Assembly (NCBI GenBank): GCA_027886175.1
Contig: JAJNNQ010000004.1
Location: 14,089,501 to 14,153,500, forward strand
Source of the DNA: Phylloscopus collybita
Lineage: Eukaryota > Chordata > Aves > Passeriformes > Phylloscopidae
Direction of reading: 5' to 3'
Length of the DNA: 64,000 bases
Position numbers and translations under genes: made by a program. The notes below the pieces were generated by a model. The model saw only the letters and a program-made list of their open reading frames with translations, made no database searches and had not been told where the DNA came from. Positions 50,463 to 61,168 of this stretch are shown here, one piece after another. Every line of letters starts with the position of its first letter. The first letter of the stretch is position 1.

Positions 50463-50640
50463 GCCAGGGTTAGGAAGGGTGCTATGACAGATAAACTTTT
50501 TTTCCTCTGTAGTGTAGCACTTTGCTGATCTTGGGGAAGGGGATGGCATCTTCTGATGAAGGAAGTGTGATTTCAGGAATAACAGCAGAGAACCATAGGC
50601 TTACTGTGAATATTTTGAGTCTTTCAACTCTTTCTGCTGG
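50463..50640. other. Segment between two LTR 3' ends
   Basis: 178 bp with no recognised identity. It could be a remnant of LTR or internal sequence that has decayed, or filler from a rearrangement. Confidence 0.4.
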
Positions 50641-50696
50641 GGCATGACTGAGTGGCTGCATGGGCCTGACTTGCTGGCTGGACTTAAACCACAACA
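50641..50696 (+). mobile_element. Second 3' end of LTR family B
   Basis: It repeats the 19-bp string TGACTGAGTGGCTGCATGG also found at 50411-50429, then runs TTGCTGGCTGGACTTAAACC and ends ACAACA. It is closer to the usual family terminus than the 3' end at 50462. Only the last 55 or so bases of an LTR are present. Confidence 0.75.
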
Positions 50697-53324
50697 GGGC
50701 TGTATAGCACACATCATGAAGATGTCATTACATCAAAATACGATGTCATGTCAGTCTCTGCAAACATCTACTCATTTCAAGTTGTGACTGCTTGTTTGTG
50801 ATCTTTGGAGATGCGCCTAATATTCAATTTCCAGAATGCCCAAATACCAAAACAAAGCTAACGTTGAGTAAAAAGTAGTATTTGCCAATGAAATGCAAGA
50901 TAACCATGCCCAGAACTTGACTGATTGGTGGCTTTTGCTGAGTTCACTCAGTGTGAAAGGCTAAGTACTTTGCTTAGAGTAGGTAATAAAGTGAGCAGAG
51001 CAGATCTATGACAATATATTTTTTTTAATAGATCAAGGAGAATTTTGAAATTGTGTCACCACTTAATGCTGTAAACAAATGGAATGACAAATCCACCACA
51101 CACATACATTTCCTTTGTGTGCTTTTTTATGCATGTTTTTTAATATTACGTGACAGAACTTATTTCTGATTAGTGCATGGATGGTGGTCTAGCTTCTTAC
51201 AACACTTGACAGAGAAGACTTACTCATAGAGACACAAACAAAAAATAATGAATTTTATTATCATTAATGAAGATTAATGCATTAATAAAGGAGGAAAACT
51301 AGCTAGTGAGGATGAAAAATGAACAAGCAGAAGAAATACATTAATTCAAAACCAGTGAAAACTGAAAATCAATGAAAAGGTGTAACTTCCTATTATGGAG
51401 AATCAACACTCTCTAGTAATGTAAAAGAATGTGAACAGTCTTGGTTAGCTGAAGAGTTCTGCCTATCAGAAGGCTAAAATAATGACACTTCTTATCTGAG
51501 AGATTTTTAATCTCATTTAATCTTAATCCTTCATTTTGTGCAATAACTGTGTAGGTCAACTAATATATTGTGAGATTTATAAAGGTATACTTGCTACTAA
51601 TCTTGACAGAACGTTATAAAAACCCCTCAATATTTCCACAGTAGAAAATAAAATGTTTCAGTATACACAGATAGATTTAATATAGGTATGAGACAATAAA
51701 AATACTATAGATGTTTCAGTGTTTCCTTTTTTCTTTTTGATTCTAGGAATTATAACTTTAACTTTTTATCTTCCTTTTTTTTGGATATATATATATCAAA
51801 CTGACATGTTTGAAGTCAGTTAATTGTCCATTTGGTGCTGATGAGGTGTTTGAGAGCCTTTGGGTAACCTTCTATTTTATTTTCTGACATCAAGCAGTTC
51901 TTTTACATTACACATTGAAGTTGTCTCCACTTCCAGCTCAATATCTATTGAACATAGAATATAAATTCTAGTCCAGTATCTATTGAAGGACAGTGGGGTA
52001 TTTTGCATTTTATCATGAGTTTAACTTTCTCAGATGTTGAAGGTTTGTTTAGACCTGTTTCAGTTTATGGTGTTTTACCATTCCATCAGTCTGGTTTATC
52101 TGAGATGCTCATAAGTTTTAGAGCTTTCCATTTACTGAATTGAAATGTTTCCTCTTATAGTCATTATTGGAAAGTTCTGCAGGTATTGACGTATAATAAA
52201 ACCTGTTGATGTTGTAGCCTTCACCAATTATAGCACACTAGTTGTCGCAGCTTTATCAAACTGATGCTGTGTTAAATATATTTATCTCAAATGAAGACTG
52301 ATAAGAAAGTATTGAGCAAGAACAGATAAGGAATTCATCCTCCACTTTTGAAATCCTAGACATCTGAGTATTTGAGCCTGGAAATCAACAAATGACTGTC
52401 CAGAATGTCAAGGCAGAAAGTTGTCATGAATATTAGTGTGTTTAGATGGTCTCCAGGGAGAAGTGAAACATGTTTTTTTGATTGACTCTATTGTAGATAA
52501 TATAAAATCATAGGGGTTTTTACATAATAATATTAAGCCTAAAGTTACAAAACAACGGCAAATATTTTGATTGTTATGGGCAGATGTAAAAATTGAGCTT
52601 TATGGCTTATACTGAAAACAGGTTTTGTTAATATTTATGTATATAAGAAACAGAAACTTTCAAGAAAGTAAAGATTGGAAACAGAATTTTGGGATATCTA
52701 TTATTAGCCAAAATGCCTAAATGGATATTTAAAGGCTACATTTCCTAAAGTAGCTTAGCAAGTGATGTGCTAGTGCACGCCAGCATGAGAGTGAAAAAAA
52801 AAATAAAGAGAAACAAAAGAGTTATATAATTTTTATAGCAGGATGCTAAAATACAGTTTCTGCAATCAAGATGTAGTATATGTGTCTTATCATTTCTATA
52901 ATCTTTTTTTAAAGAAGGGTAAATCTGCGGAAGTGTTTGAGGTAGATTCTTCGAAAGAGCAAGGCCAGTGAATAGAGCTAATTTAGCCACCTACCTTGAA
53001 ATTTGGAGAGTCTTGTCTTTCTTTCTAAAATTTTCCTGATCATCCCATCCCTCTTTCTGATTTTTCAGCTTTCATTGTGTTATCACCAACTAACTCCTGT
53101 AGGACATAATAAATTAATAAATAGATTGTGGGGGTTTTTTAACTCCCAAAACACCAGCAGTGAAAACTCAGAAACATCTATCTGCCAGTATATCAGAAGC
53201 AAAGGATGGCTTCTGGCATGTATACATACCCTTTTATTCTCCCTCAAGTTCTGAGATCATAAGGCAGGTCAAGTAATTTATTATTTTCCTAAAATGACCC
53301 AGTGTTAAAACTTAAAGTGGTGGG
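50697..53324. other. AT-rich unique DNA
   Basis: No gene or repeat family is recognised. There is a short (TA)n near 51786-51798. Frames at 52745-52990 and 53003-53254 have no family resemblance. Confidence 0.5.
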
Positions 53325-53472
53325 GTTTTTTTTTTTTTTTTTTTTTGTTTTTTTTTTTTTTTTTTTTGGTTTTTTTTTTTTTGTTTTGTTTTGTTTTGTT
53401 TTGTTTTGTTTTGTTTTGTTTTGTTTTTATTATTACTATTATTTTTAATTTTTGTTTGTTTGTTTGTTTTAA
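53325..53472 (-). repeat. Poly-T and (TTTTG)n low-complexity tract
   Basis: T runs with single G interruptions to 53382, then eight or so TTTTG units, then TTTG units to about 53470. On the minus strand it reads as poly-A and (CAAAA)n. The Lys/Asn-rich frame at 53312-53536 is an artefact. Confidence 0.95.
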
Positions 53473-53927
53473 GATTCATGGGAGGAACCTTCAAAATAAA
53501 CTCCACAGAAAGTGATCTAATAGAAAAGTTTAACAAAATCTCATATATACTTTTTTGCTAGAATGTATGTTCTGTTTCCTGACTTTATATTGCATGTTTA
53601 GGAACTCCTGTAATGAGATAGTAAGTGTACTAAAACATAGAAAGTTTAAAGGGCTCTATTCTTTTGTCCTTCTAAAGAAGGACAAAAGTGCCAACAGGTT
53701 TCTGCTTTCTGAAATTGTGTCGGATGTCTCAGAAAACCGAATGAAGGAAGAAATTAAATAAATACCATTCTGAGGGATATCCTGCACAGTTAAACTGATG
53801 TGTGCCTTTGGAACCTCAGTGAGCCATGGAGAGAGTGGAGAGATGAGCAGGTCGGTCATTGGGATGCTCAGAGGTGGAGGTGGGCCAAAAATTAAACTAC
53901 CTGACCCTTGAAAATAGTACAGTATAA
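53473..53927. other. Spacer with a perfect 13-bp-arm hairpin
   Basis: AT-rich DNA. CTTTTGTCCTTCT at 53661-53673 pairs with its exact reverse complement at 53676-53688 across a 2-nt loop. Otherwise nothing is recognised. Confidence 0.6.
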
Positions 53928-54099
53928 CCCTGAGATTAGCTCAGCTGGTCAGAGCATGATGCCAATAACAAGTTATGGGTTTTGGGTTCAATCTAACAAG
54001 AGTTCTGGGTTCAATCCCCTTAGAGGACATTCACTTAATAATTGGACTCAATACTACTTTGTGGGTCCCTCCAAATCCAGAATATTCTCTGTGTTTGTG
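53928..54099 (+). mobile_element. tRNA-Ile-derived SINE with CR1-like tail (TguSINE1-like)
   Basis: The head resembles tRNA-Ile(AAU). Box A TTAGCTCAGCTGG is at 53936-53948, followed by CAGAGCATGATGCCAATAACA with the AAT anticodon in the loop near 53964. A B-box-like GGGTTCAATC follows at 53984-53993 and again at 54007-54016. The tail (about 54040-54095: TTGGACTCAATACTACTTTG, GTGGGTCCCTCCAAATCCAG, AATATTCTCTGTG) is the CR1-type 3' end that lets such SINEs borrow CR1 reverse transcriptase. The family is known from songbird genomes. No target duplication is visible, as is usual for CR1-mobilised elements. It has no coding capacity. Confidence 0.85.
53936..53948 (+). promoter_or_regulatory. Pol III box A of the SINE
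   Basis: TTAGCTCAGCTGG fits the tRNA box A consensus at every conserved position. With the B boxes at 53984 and 54007 it would form an internal Pol III promoter. The distance from the first box A base to box B is 48 bp for the first B box (tRNA-like, slightly long) and 71 bp for the second. Confidence 0.7.
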
Positions 54100-56643
54100 T
54101 ATTTGTCCCTAAACAAACAGCTGAGGGAGTTTCTGCATACGTTTAATAGACTCCATAAATATGCTGTATGCCTGTAGTCCACAGGGACAGTGTAAGAATA
54201 CATGTCATTCCCCTTATGGACCTCCAGAACAAACTGCAACAGAGACCTGGCAGCAGTTCTCTCCTGTGAAACACTGGACTACGTAATTTTTACAAAAATG
54301 GAATTCTGAAACAAAAACATCTTAAGTTCTGTCTGCTGTGCCATGGTATCATTGCTCATGCAAACTTAGGCTGTTTTATATTATGATAAACAACTACATT
54401 GTCAAGACATATCAAAATTATTTCAGATTTTAAATGATTTTTTGTTGATAATTTCTAAAAATTATCTGATCATTATGAACATGAACAGTCTCATAAAGTT
54501 GTATGAGAGATCTGTTGCTAGTTACCCCTTAAAAGAACTGGCATGATTTGGTAGGCTACCATTTTAATCTAACAGTTCTTCTCCCATTCTGTTGGGCTGA
54601 TAAAACTAAAAGCAAATGAAAGTTCAAATAAATTTTCTTGCATTTTATTTCACTAAAGCTCTTGAAAAACTGGCTGTAATGGATTCAATCTTAAAGTTAT
54701 GTTGGAAGAAATATGAAATTTGGATTCATGAATTAATCAAAATCTAGTGAAATCAGAGCTCATGAATAACTTATAAAGGCTAGCTGAAAATCAATAAATG
54801 GCCTGTAATGCATACATAAGCATTTTCTCGAAGTCTATGATATGCTGACGTCATGTTTTTTTTTCTTTTTTTAAGGAGAACTATGCCAGTTTGAAATTAC
54901 AAAATCACTTGTCCTTGGGGTTTATATAAAATGTAATTTCAATATTTATATTTATTTGAAAAAGGTACATTGATAAATGCAGACAGATGACCATACCAAG
55001 CAATTAGGAAAACATTGCTGAATGTGGCTAATAGCTCCAAATATCCTTGGAGATTCCAATTATTATTAGGTTAAAAATACTTTGTGAAAAATATTCAAAG
55101 CTAAGTAACACATGTGGAATGAGAAAGAGGCAAAATGCTAATATGGATATTTGATGTAGTAAAATTAATTTTCTATTAAGGACTAACCATCATCCGTCTG
55201 CCAAGTAAGTAAGTCTTTGTATACAAAACCATTTGCAAATTAAGTTGGCCTAAAATTGAGTTTATCTCCTTTTAGAAGAAAAAGGATCATAATTGAAATT
55301 CAGTTTCTTTGTGAGTAGAAAACTGTTTTAATAATATTGTAAACCAACAAAATTTACAGTTTCTGGAATAATCAATATTTATGCACCTAAATAAGTGGTG
55401 CATGATACAATATTGAATGTGCATTAAATCCTGAAACAGTCACTGTTAATAAATGATAACAGAATTCTGTCCCAGTGTAAGCTTGGAGCAAGAGTTGTCA
55501 TACTGGCAAACCAAATGATCTTAGTGAGATCTGTAATTACTCCTTTCTCTTTTATCCCAAGAGAAGAAATTGAGAAATCGGGACAACTTAGAAGCATCTG
55601 TGATGAGCATTCTTGGACATGTTCCTAGGCAGAGTAGATATGCAGAGCAGGTGAATCATTGCCACTTAGATTTTTGACACACAGTGCTCCCCGCATTGTT
55701 ATCACTGACCATAGCTTATCTACGTATCATTTTAATGATATATGCCTTTGACATATCCTATATTATCTATAGCAGCTTGGTGAGTCATGGTAAATAAGCA
55801 AATGAAAACCTCCATGCAATAGTTTGTGAAAATGTTCTTTTATGTGTATTTTTGTAACATTCGTTCGGAAATGTTCATTAATAATTGCTCTATGGAGTTC
55901 AATGCAAGCAGTAACAGAACTTAGTTATATATTGAATTGAAACCTAGGATCAGTAAGTAAGAAATAACATAAACTGTGCTCCAGAGCAGAACAAACCGAA
56001 AAGTTATGTAGTATTTAGGGAAGGACCAGTCTATCTCAGAGAATATGCAGAAGGGCAGCTGAGAAAATCAAATCCAGGTGATTACATGAATGAATTTTTT
56101 TTTTTTTTTTTTTTATTGTCCTTATTCTATTGGATATTCAGGGTATTTGTCTTCACATAACCAAAGAGAAAAAAATTGGATCCAGAACACTGTATATGAA
56201 CAGCAATATTCTGGTAGATACTCCTGTGCATTCTCAGGAATATGTTTTTAATTCCATTTACAGAAACATCTCAGTCACAAGTACGCAAATTTCTCCAACG
56301 TAGGGAGGACCATAAATAAGTTGTGCTTATTTCCATTGGAACAATAGAATCTAGAATAAGAATTTTCATAGAGAAAAAGCAATTCTCAGAACTGCTAGAA
56401 GCTCATTGATCAAACAGAATGAGTAATAAATCTACAAAATAACCAACTGTGTAGGCTCTATTATCTTATATCTTGCAGCTGTCAAAGTCATCAGGAAACA
56501 ATTAGCAATTGGATGCAACAATATTTTGCAGCATTATTATTCACTTCTTGCTTCAGAATACTGCATTCAGCTGCTCACACATTAACTCACAGCTGGTTTG
56601 CAGGAGATGCGCAATTTTTTAAATTTAAGATAAATGAGCTAAT
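54100..56643. other. AT-rich unique DNA
   Basis: No gene or family is recognised. A poly-T run lies at 56097-56114. No frame of note is present. Confidence 0.5.
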
Positions 56644-56942
56644 TAAAAAAAAAAAAAAAAAACAAAACCCAAAAAAACCCCCCCCAAAAAAACAAAAACA
56701 AAACACCAAAAACAAACAAACAAAAAAAAAAACCAAAAACAAAAAAAAACAAAAACAAACCCAAAAAAACCCACAAAAAAAAAAAAAAACCCCAACCAAA
56801 CCAAACCCTTCCCAGAAGTCAAAAATGTGAAAAAACAAATAACAAGAAAATACCCAACCAACCACCCACCCAACCAAAAAAAACCCACCCAAAACCAACA
56901 AAGAAGAACCCCCCCCCAAAAAAAAACACCACAAAAACACCC
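56644..56942 (+). repeat. 299-bp A/C-rich low-complexity tract
   Basis: Almost only A and C on the + strand, with an irregular mix of A runs (to about 18) and C runs (to about 9). The exception is a short normal island at about 56810-56835. The 105-codon Lys/Pro frame on + and the 117- and 138-codon Phe/Gly/Trp frames on - are composition artefacts. A C-rich strand with runs of four or more and its G-rich complement could form i-motif or G-quadruplex structure. Confidence 0.95.
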
Positions 56943-59364
56943 CTCAGCCAAAAAGCTGTAAATGAATATCACTAGCCAGCACAAACGGAGCATTTCACAA
57001 GAAGAAGAATTATGTGATGTTGGTTTTAAGCTCTTCCAGTCATTATACATACAAGTCACTGAGTTTGATGAATATATCTTAAAAATATTTTAAGGCTTTT
57101 ACTCTTTGTGTAGTATGGAAGTCCATTCTTTTGGGTTTCTAAAACACCCAGGTTAAGTGATTTCAATTTCTAGGAAATCAGACATACAAAATACAGGTTG
57201 AGCAAATGAATTAATTCTAAATTTACAGTATGAAGAGGACAAGCTTGAAGTGATTGAGAACAAGTAAGAGCAGTACACAACACATCTGGTGTAGGGGAGT
57301 ATAGCTGGCAGGACCAAAGGGATTATAGGAAAACCTTAAATGAGAAGATAAACTTTACAAATGTTAATATGTAAAAGTTATACAAAGGTGAATATGATAG
57401 AAGGTATTTTAAAAATTAACATATTCTTGTGAAATTAATATTAATAAACATTCACATTAGTTAGAAAAATCTAGTTTTTGAACTTCTAGAAAAATCTATA
57501 CATCCTGAAAAACAAACCCATTATATGACTTCAAACAAACAGAGTTTTGCTACCCAGGTAAATGATGCTGGATTCCTTTCTGATGTATTTCCTTAACAAG
57601 AAATAAGAACCCTCCCTCTGACCCCCAGAGTACAGACAAAGATTTTCATTTATTTCAAAGGTTCTTTTATACCACATAGCATTTGGTAGGAATAAGTATA
57701 GATGATATTTAGCTGGGGTGTTTTTCAGAATTGACGTGAAAATGATTCATATTTAACATTTTTGTCAAGCAGATGTAAGAATATGTATGAATGAGGGTTG
57801 TTAATCACAATAAATGTCAAAAGCTGTAAATCCTATTAAAGGAGTGAAACAACAGTGAATCACCTTTTCCTAATGGTGATAGTAATGTAAGAGCTTAGAC
57901 TGCAAGAACTCTGAACTCTTGTCTTTTCTTGTACTTGATTCAGGATTTCCTAGAAAAAAGCCTGAGAATAGTTGTCATTAAGGTGTTACTCCTCTATTAT
58001 GGCTTGAAGTGCAAAAGCGAATAATGGGACACATAAAAATACCCTTTTTAAAATGCTTGCTTTCATTCTTTTCACTTCTCTTTAATGTTCACATTAATGA
58101 CACATGGCTCAGAAGTATTTAAGATGCTTTTTTGCTTCTTTTACTGACTACTTATATAACTAAATAACAACCACAAGAACGCTCAAAAATTGCAGACAGC
58201 CTGGAGATAGAGATGGAGAAATTAGTTCTTGTTTGTCTCTATACCATACCTACTGTCTTTGTTAACATCTAGTGCAGTTTCTGAATTGGCAACCCAGTTA
58301 CATATTGCTGATGTGTTATTCAAGGAATGTCACAGAAGAAATTATTTTAAAATAGTGTATGTAAGGATTTAAATAAGAACAGTAGATGCTTAGGCAAATA
58401 TAAGTAATTTGAGCATGTTTCTAAGTAAATGTAAGCTTGTTTTTTGAAATGTAGAAGGATTTTTTCTTCCTAGAAGGAAATTAGAGAGTTTTAACTTTGA
58501 ACAGACAGATGGTTGTCATCTACTAATATTCCTGGGTACACTTTTCAGTTACTTTGGCAATTTATGATGGACTTAAGTTACAGATGACAACAGTTGTAGA
58601 TCACTTGTTGGAAATCTCTTGAGTATTTCCTGTACCTCTCATACATAATAGAAGTCTACTCCTAAAAGTGAAAGAAGTCCAGCTTGGACCAAAAAATAGT
58701 ATTTTAATTTTAATCACATCAAACAACACTCATTAGAAATTGCAAAAATCCTCAAAGAGTGCTTATTATTCTTGTGGATTTCAGTATAATTTCTTACCTA
58801 AGTGTTCACCACATGAAAACAAATATTTCCTGTTGGGTTGAAATGTACCTATACCATTAACCCTTATTATTAACTCTTCTAATTTAAATATATATACCTT
58901 TAATTTTCAAAAAAAAATCTAATGAATGTTAAAAAGGTGAGATTTATACTACAACATGAAATGCAATTAAATTTATAAAATCCCTTTGAGGCAGTGTCTT
59001 ACCATATGTAAATTAAAATAGAACTAGGGTTATGCCAAACAACACTGGTTTCCTGCAATCCAACCTTGGTGAGGATTAGGACCATTTTATGGCAAGTAGG
59101 AGACAGTTAAAATTGAAATAATTTTGGATATGGTCACAAGAGACATCCTGAGCTAGTACTGTTAAAATGTACAAAATTCTTTGCATCCTCTGACTTCCTA
59201 GCTGCTTCCTTCTCAGACTCTTCAGAGCAGAGTCAGAATATTTTTCCCATTTAGGCCTGACTCTAGGGGGATTGTGAATGATTGGCACAGAGAGAAAAAG
59301 CAGAAATGCCTTTGAAATAACATTTGATGGCAGCCCTGCAAGAGCTGAAATCTATTCTGTGTCC
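56943..59364. other. AT-rich unique DNA
   Basis: No gene or repeat family is recognised. A frame at 59076-59288 (-) has no family resemblance. Confidence 0.5.
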
Positions 59365-59749
59365 TGATTCAATATGCATGTGCATCACAGGCTCAGTACT
59401 GGGCAGCATCTGATATGTGGATCTCTTAAGGGCAAGTCCTACCTGAACAGCCTAATCCTACAGTGGAGTGACAAGGGGACAGTGGAAGCACTAGAAGTGT
59501 TTTTTTGTCTGGACTTCTGCAATGCTTTAGACACTGTCCCCCAAAACATCCTTCACTGCAGATTGGAGAGAGATGGATTTGATGAGTTACGTGTGGGTGG
59601 ATGAAGAGTTGCTTGGATGGTCACATCCAGAGGGTGGTGGTCAATGGCTCAGAGTCCCAAAGGACATCAGTAACAAGTGGTGCCCTCAGGAGTCCAAACT
59701 GGGAGTACTTTTATTTAGTATAGTCATGACATACATGAAGAGATTGATT
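59365..59749 (+). mobile_element. CR1 copy C, RT fingers-palm segment (5' part)
   Basis: A sense CR1, split by the LTR that follows. The frame from 59374 includes KGKSYLNSLI (about 59428-59457) and LDFCNALDTVPQNIL (about 59509-59553), which correspond to the CR1 RT motifs 'KGKS.LTNL' and 'LDFSKAFDTV...L'. In the latter the first catalytic Asp is present. The next frame (59573-59908) continues with 'GGGQWLRV', matching the 'RVVVNG' segment. There are frameshifts between the parts. The sequence runs up to 'GAAGAGATTGA' and is taken up again after the LTR at 60277. Confidence 0.85.
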
Positions 59750-60271
59750 TGCAGAAAGACTCTAAAACTCAAACGCAAAATGAGTTTTAAAGTAAGTATG
59801 TATTTTATTCAGCAGCTGGACACACAGAGGATATCTCCATCAAAGTTGTGCGTGCTGACCCATTTGTTGCGTTCTCTTTTATTCTCTAAAATGTTACATA
59901 TGCATTAAGTTTCACAATATCCATGCATATTCATTCCCCTGCTCCACCCTGTTCCATTTGGTATGCTAGTTGCCTTATCAGTCCTTTAGTCACAGTCCAA
60001 GCCAGACAGTCAGTCTAATCTCAGCTCCAGGAACATACAGAGTCTTGGTATCTTAGTATCCTTGAGGCTTAGGATACTTGCATCCTGTTCTGGTGGTAGT
60101 CATCCTTCTCCTTATTGTCCATGCCTGGATTCCTTCATGTTGTTCTCATACATCCTGCTTTACTTTCCCAGATGGTGAGTATAGTGAAATGCAGCAGATA
60201 TTAAGAAGTATGCATAATCCAAATGTCTATTTCCTAATCAATAGCCTTCTAATTTCTTACCCCATGTCTCA
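59750..60271 (-). mobile_element. Solo LTR (ERVK-like), nested in CR1 copy C
   Basis: A block of about 522 bp that interrupts the CR1 reading order. On the + strand it begins TGCAGAAAGACTCTAAAAC and ends CCCATGTCTCA. Inside are TGTATTTTATTCAGCAGCTGG (about 59798-59818, shortened; antisense AATAAAA polyadenylation signal), GTTGTGCGTGCTGACCCA (about 59844) and TCACAATATCCATGCATATT (about 59912). This wording matches a passerine ERVK-type LTR that I recognise in antisense. The flanks TTGATT and AGATCA do not give a clean 6-bp target duplication, although the CR1 target is otherwise continuous across it. No retroviral genes adjoin it. Confidence 0.75.
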
Positions 60272-61168
60272 AGATCATGTGTACCCTCAGGAAATGTGCA
60301 GATGATACTAAGCTGAGTGGTGCACTGACACTCCTGAAGGATGGGATGTCATCCAGAGGGACCTGGTCAAGCTTGAGGAATGGGCCTATGGGAATCTCAT
60401 GTGGTTCAACAAGGCCAAGTACAAAGTGCTTCACCTGCATCAGGGCGACTCCCAGTATCAATCCAGATTGGGAATGAAGGCGTTGAGAGCAGCCCTGTGA
60501 GGAGGACTTGGGGTGCTGGTGGATGAGAGGCTGGACATGACCCAGCCATGGCACTCACAGCCCAGTAAACTCAACGTGTCCTGGGCTGCACCCAAAGCAG
60601 TGTGGGCAGCAGGGGAGGGAGGGGATTCTGCCCCTCTGCTCTGGTGAGACTCCACCTGGAATCCTGCATCCAGCTCTGGGGTACTAGCACAGAAGGACAC
60701 TTCTTGAAGAGAGTTCAAAGGAGGCCACCAAAATGATCAGAGGGATGGAGCACCTTTCCCATGAAGAAATTGGGCTGAGAGAATTGGGATTTCTCAGATG
60801 AAGCAGAGAAGGCTTTGGGGTACACATTGCAGCTTTCCAGTACCTGAAGGGAATCTACAAGAAAGATGGAGAGAGATTTTTACAAGGGCATGTAGTGACA
60901 GGACAAGGGGGAGTGGTTTTAAACTGAAAGACGGTAGATTTAGATTAAATCTTAGGAAGAAATTCTTTACTGTGAGGGTGGTGAGGAGCTGGAACAGATT
61001 GTCCAGGGAGGCTGTGTGTGACCTCTCCCTGGAAATGTTCAAAGCCAGTTTGCCTGGAGATCTGTGCAGCCTGCTGCGGGAGGTGTTCCTGTCCATGGCA
61101 CAGGAGTTGGAACCAGATGATCTTTAAGATTCTTTCCAACCCAGACCATTCTATGATACTATGATATA
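60272..61168 (+). mobile_element. CR1 copy C, 3' part with 3' terminus
   Basis: Continues copy C after the LTR with GTGTACCCTCAGGAAATGTG (60279) and CAGATGATACTAAGCTGAGT (about 60298), the 'CTLSKFADDTKLS' segment. The ORF2 C-terminus follows at about 60500-60800, and a 3'UTR at about 60890-61168 includes GGACAAGGGGGAGTGGTTTT (about 60901) and AAATTCTTTACTGTGAGGGT (about 60960). It ends with ACCATTCTATGATACTATGA. There are several stops and shifts. It is one of the better-preserved CR1 copies in the window. Confidence 0.9.

Noticed and set aside
53964..53966. A functional tRNA-Ile gene at the SINE head
   Set aside because: The acceptor stem does not pair, the B-box region is duplicated and a CR1-like tail follows, so it is a SINE.
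56587..57059. Overlapping 117- and 138-codon minus-strand frames rich in Phe, Gly and Trp
   Set aside because: They arise from the A/C-only tract, whose complement has no stop codons in several frames.
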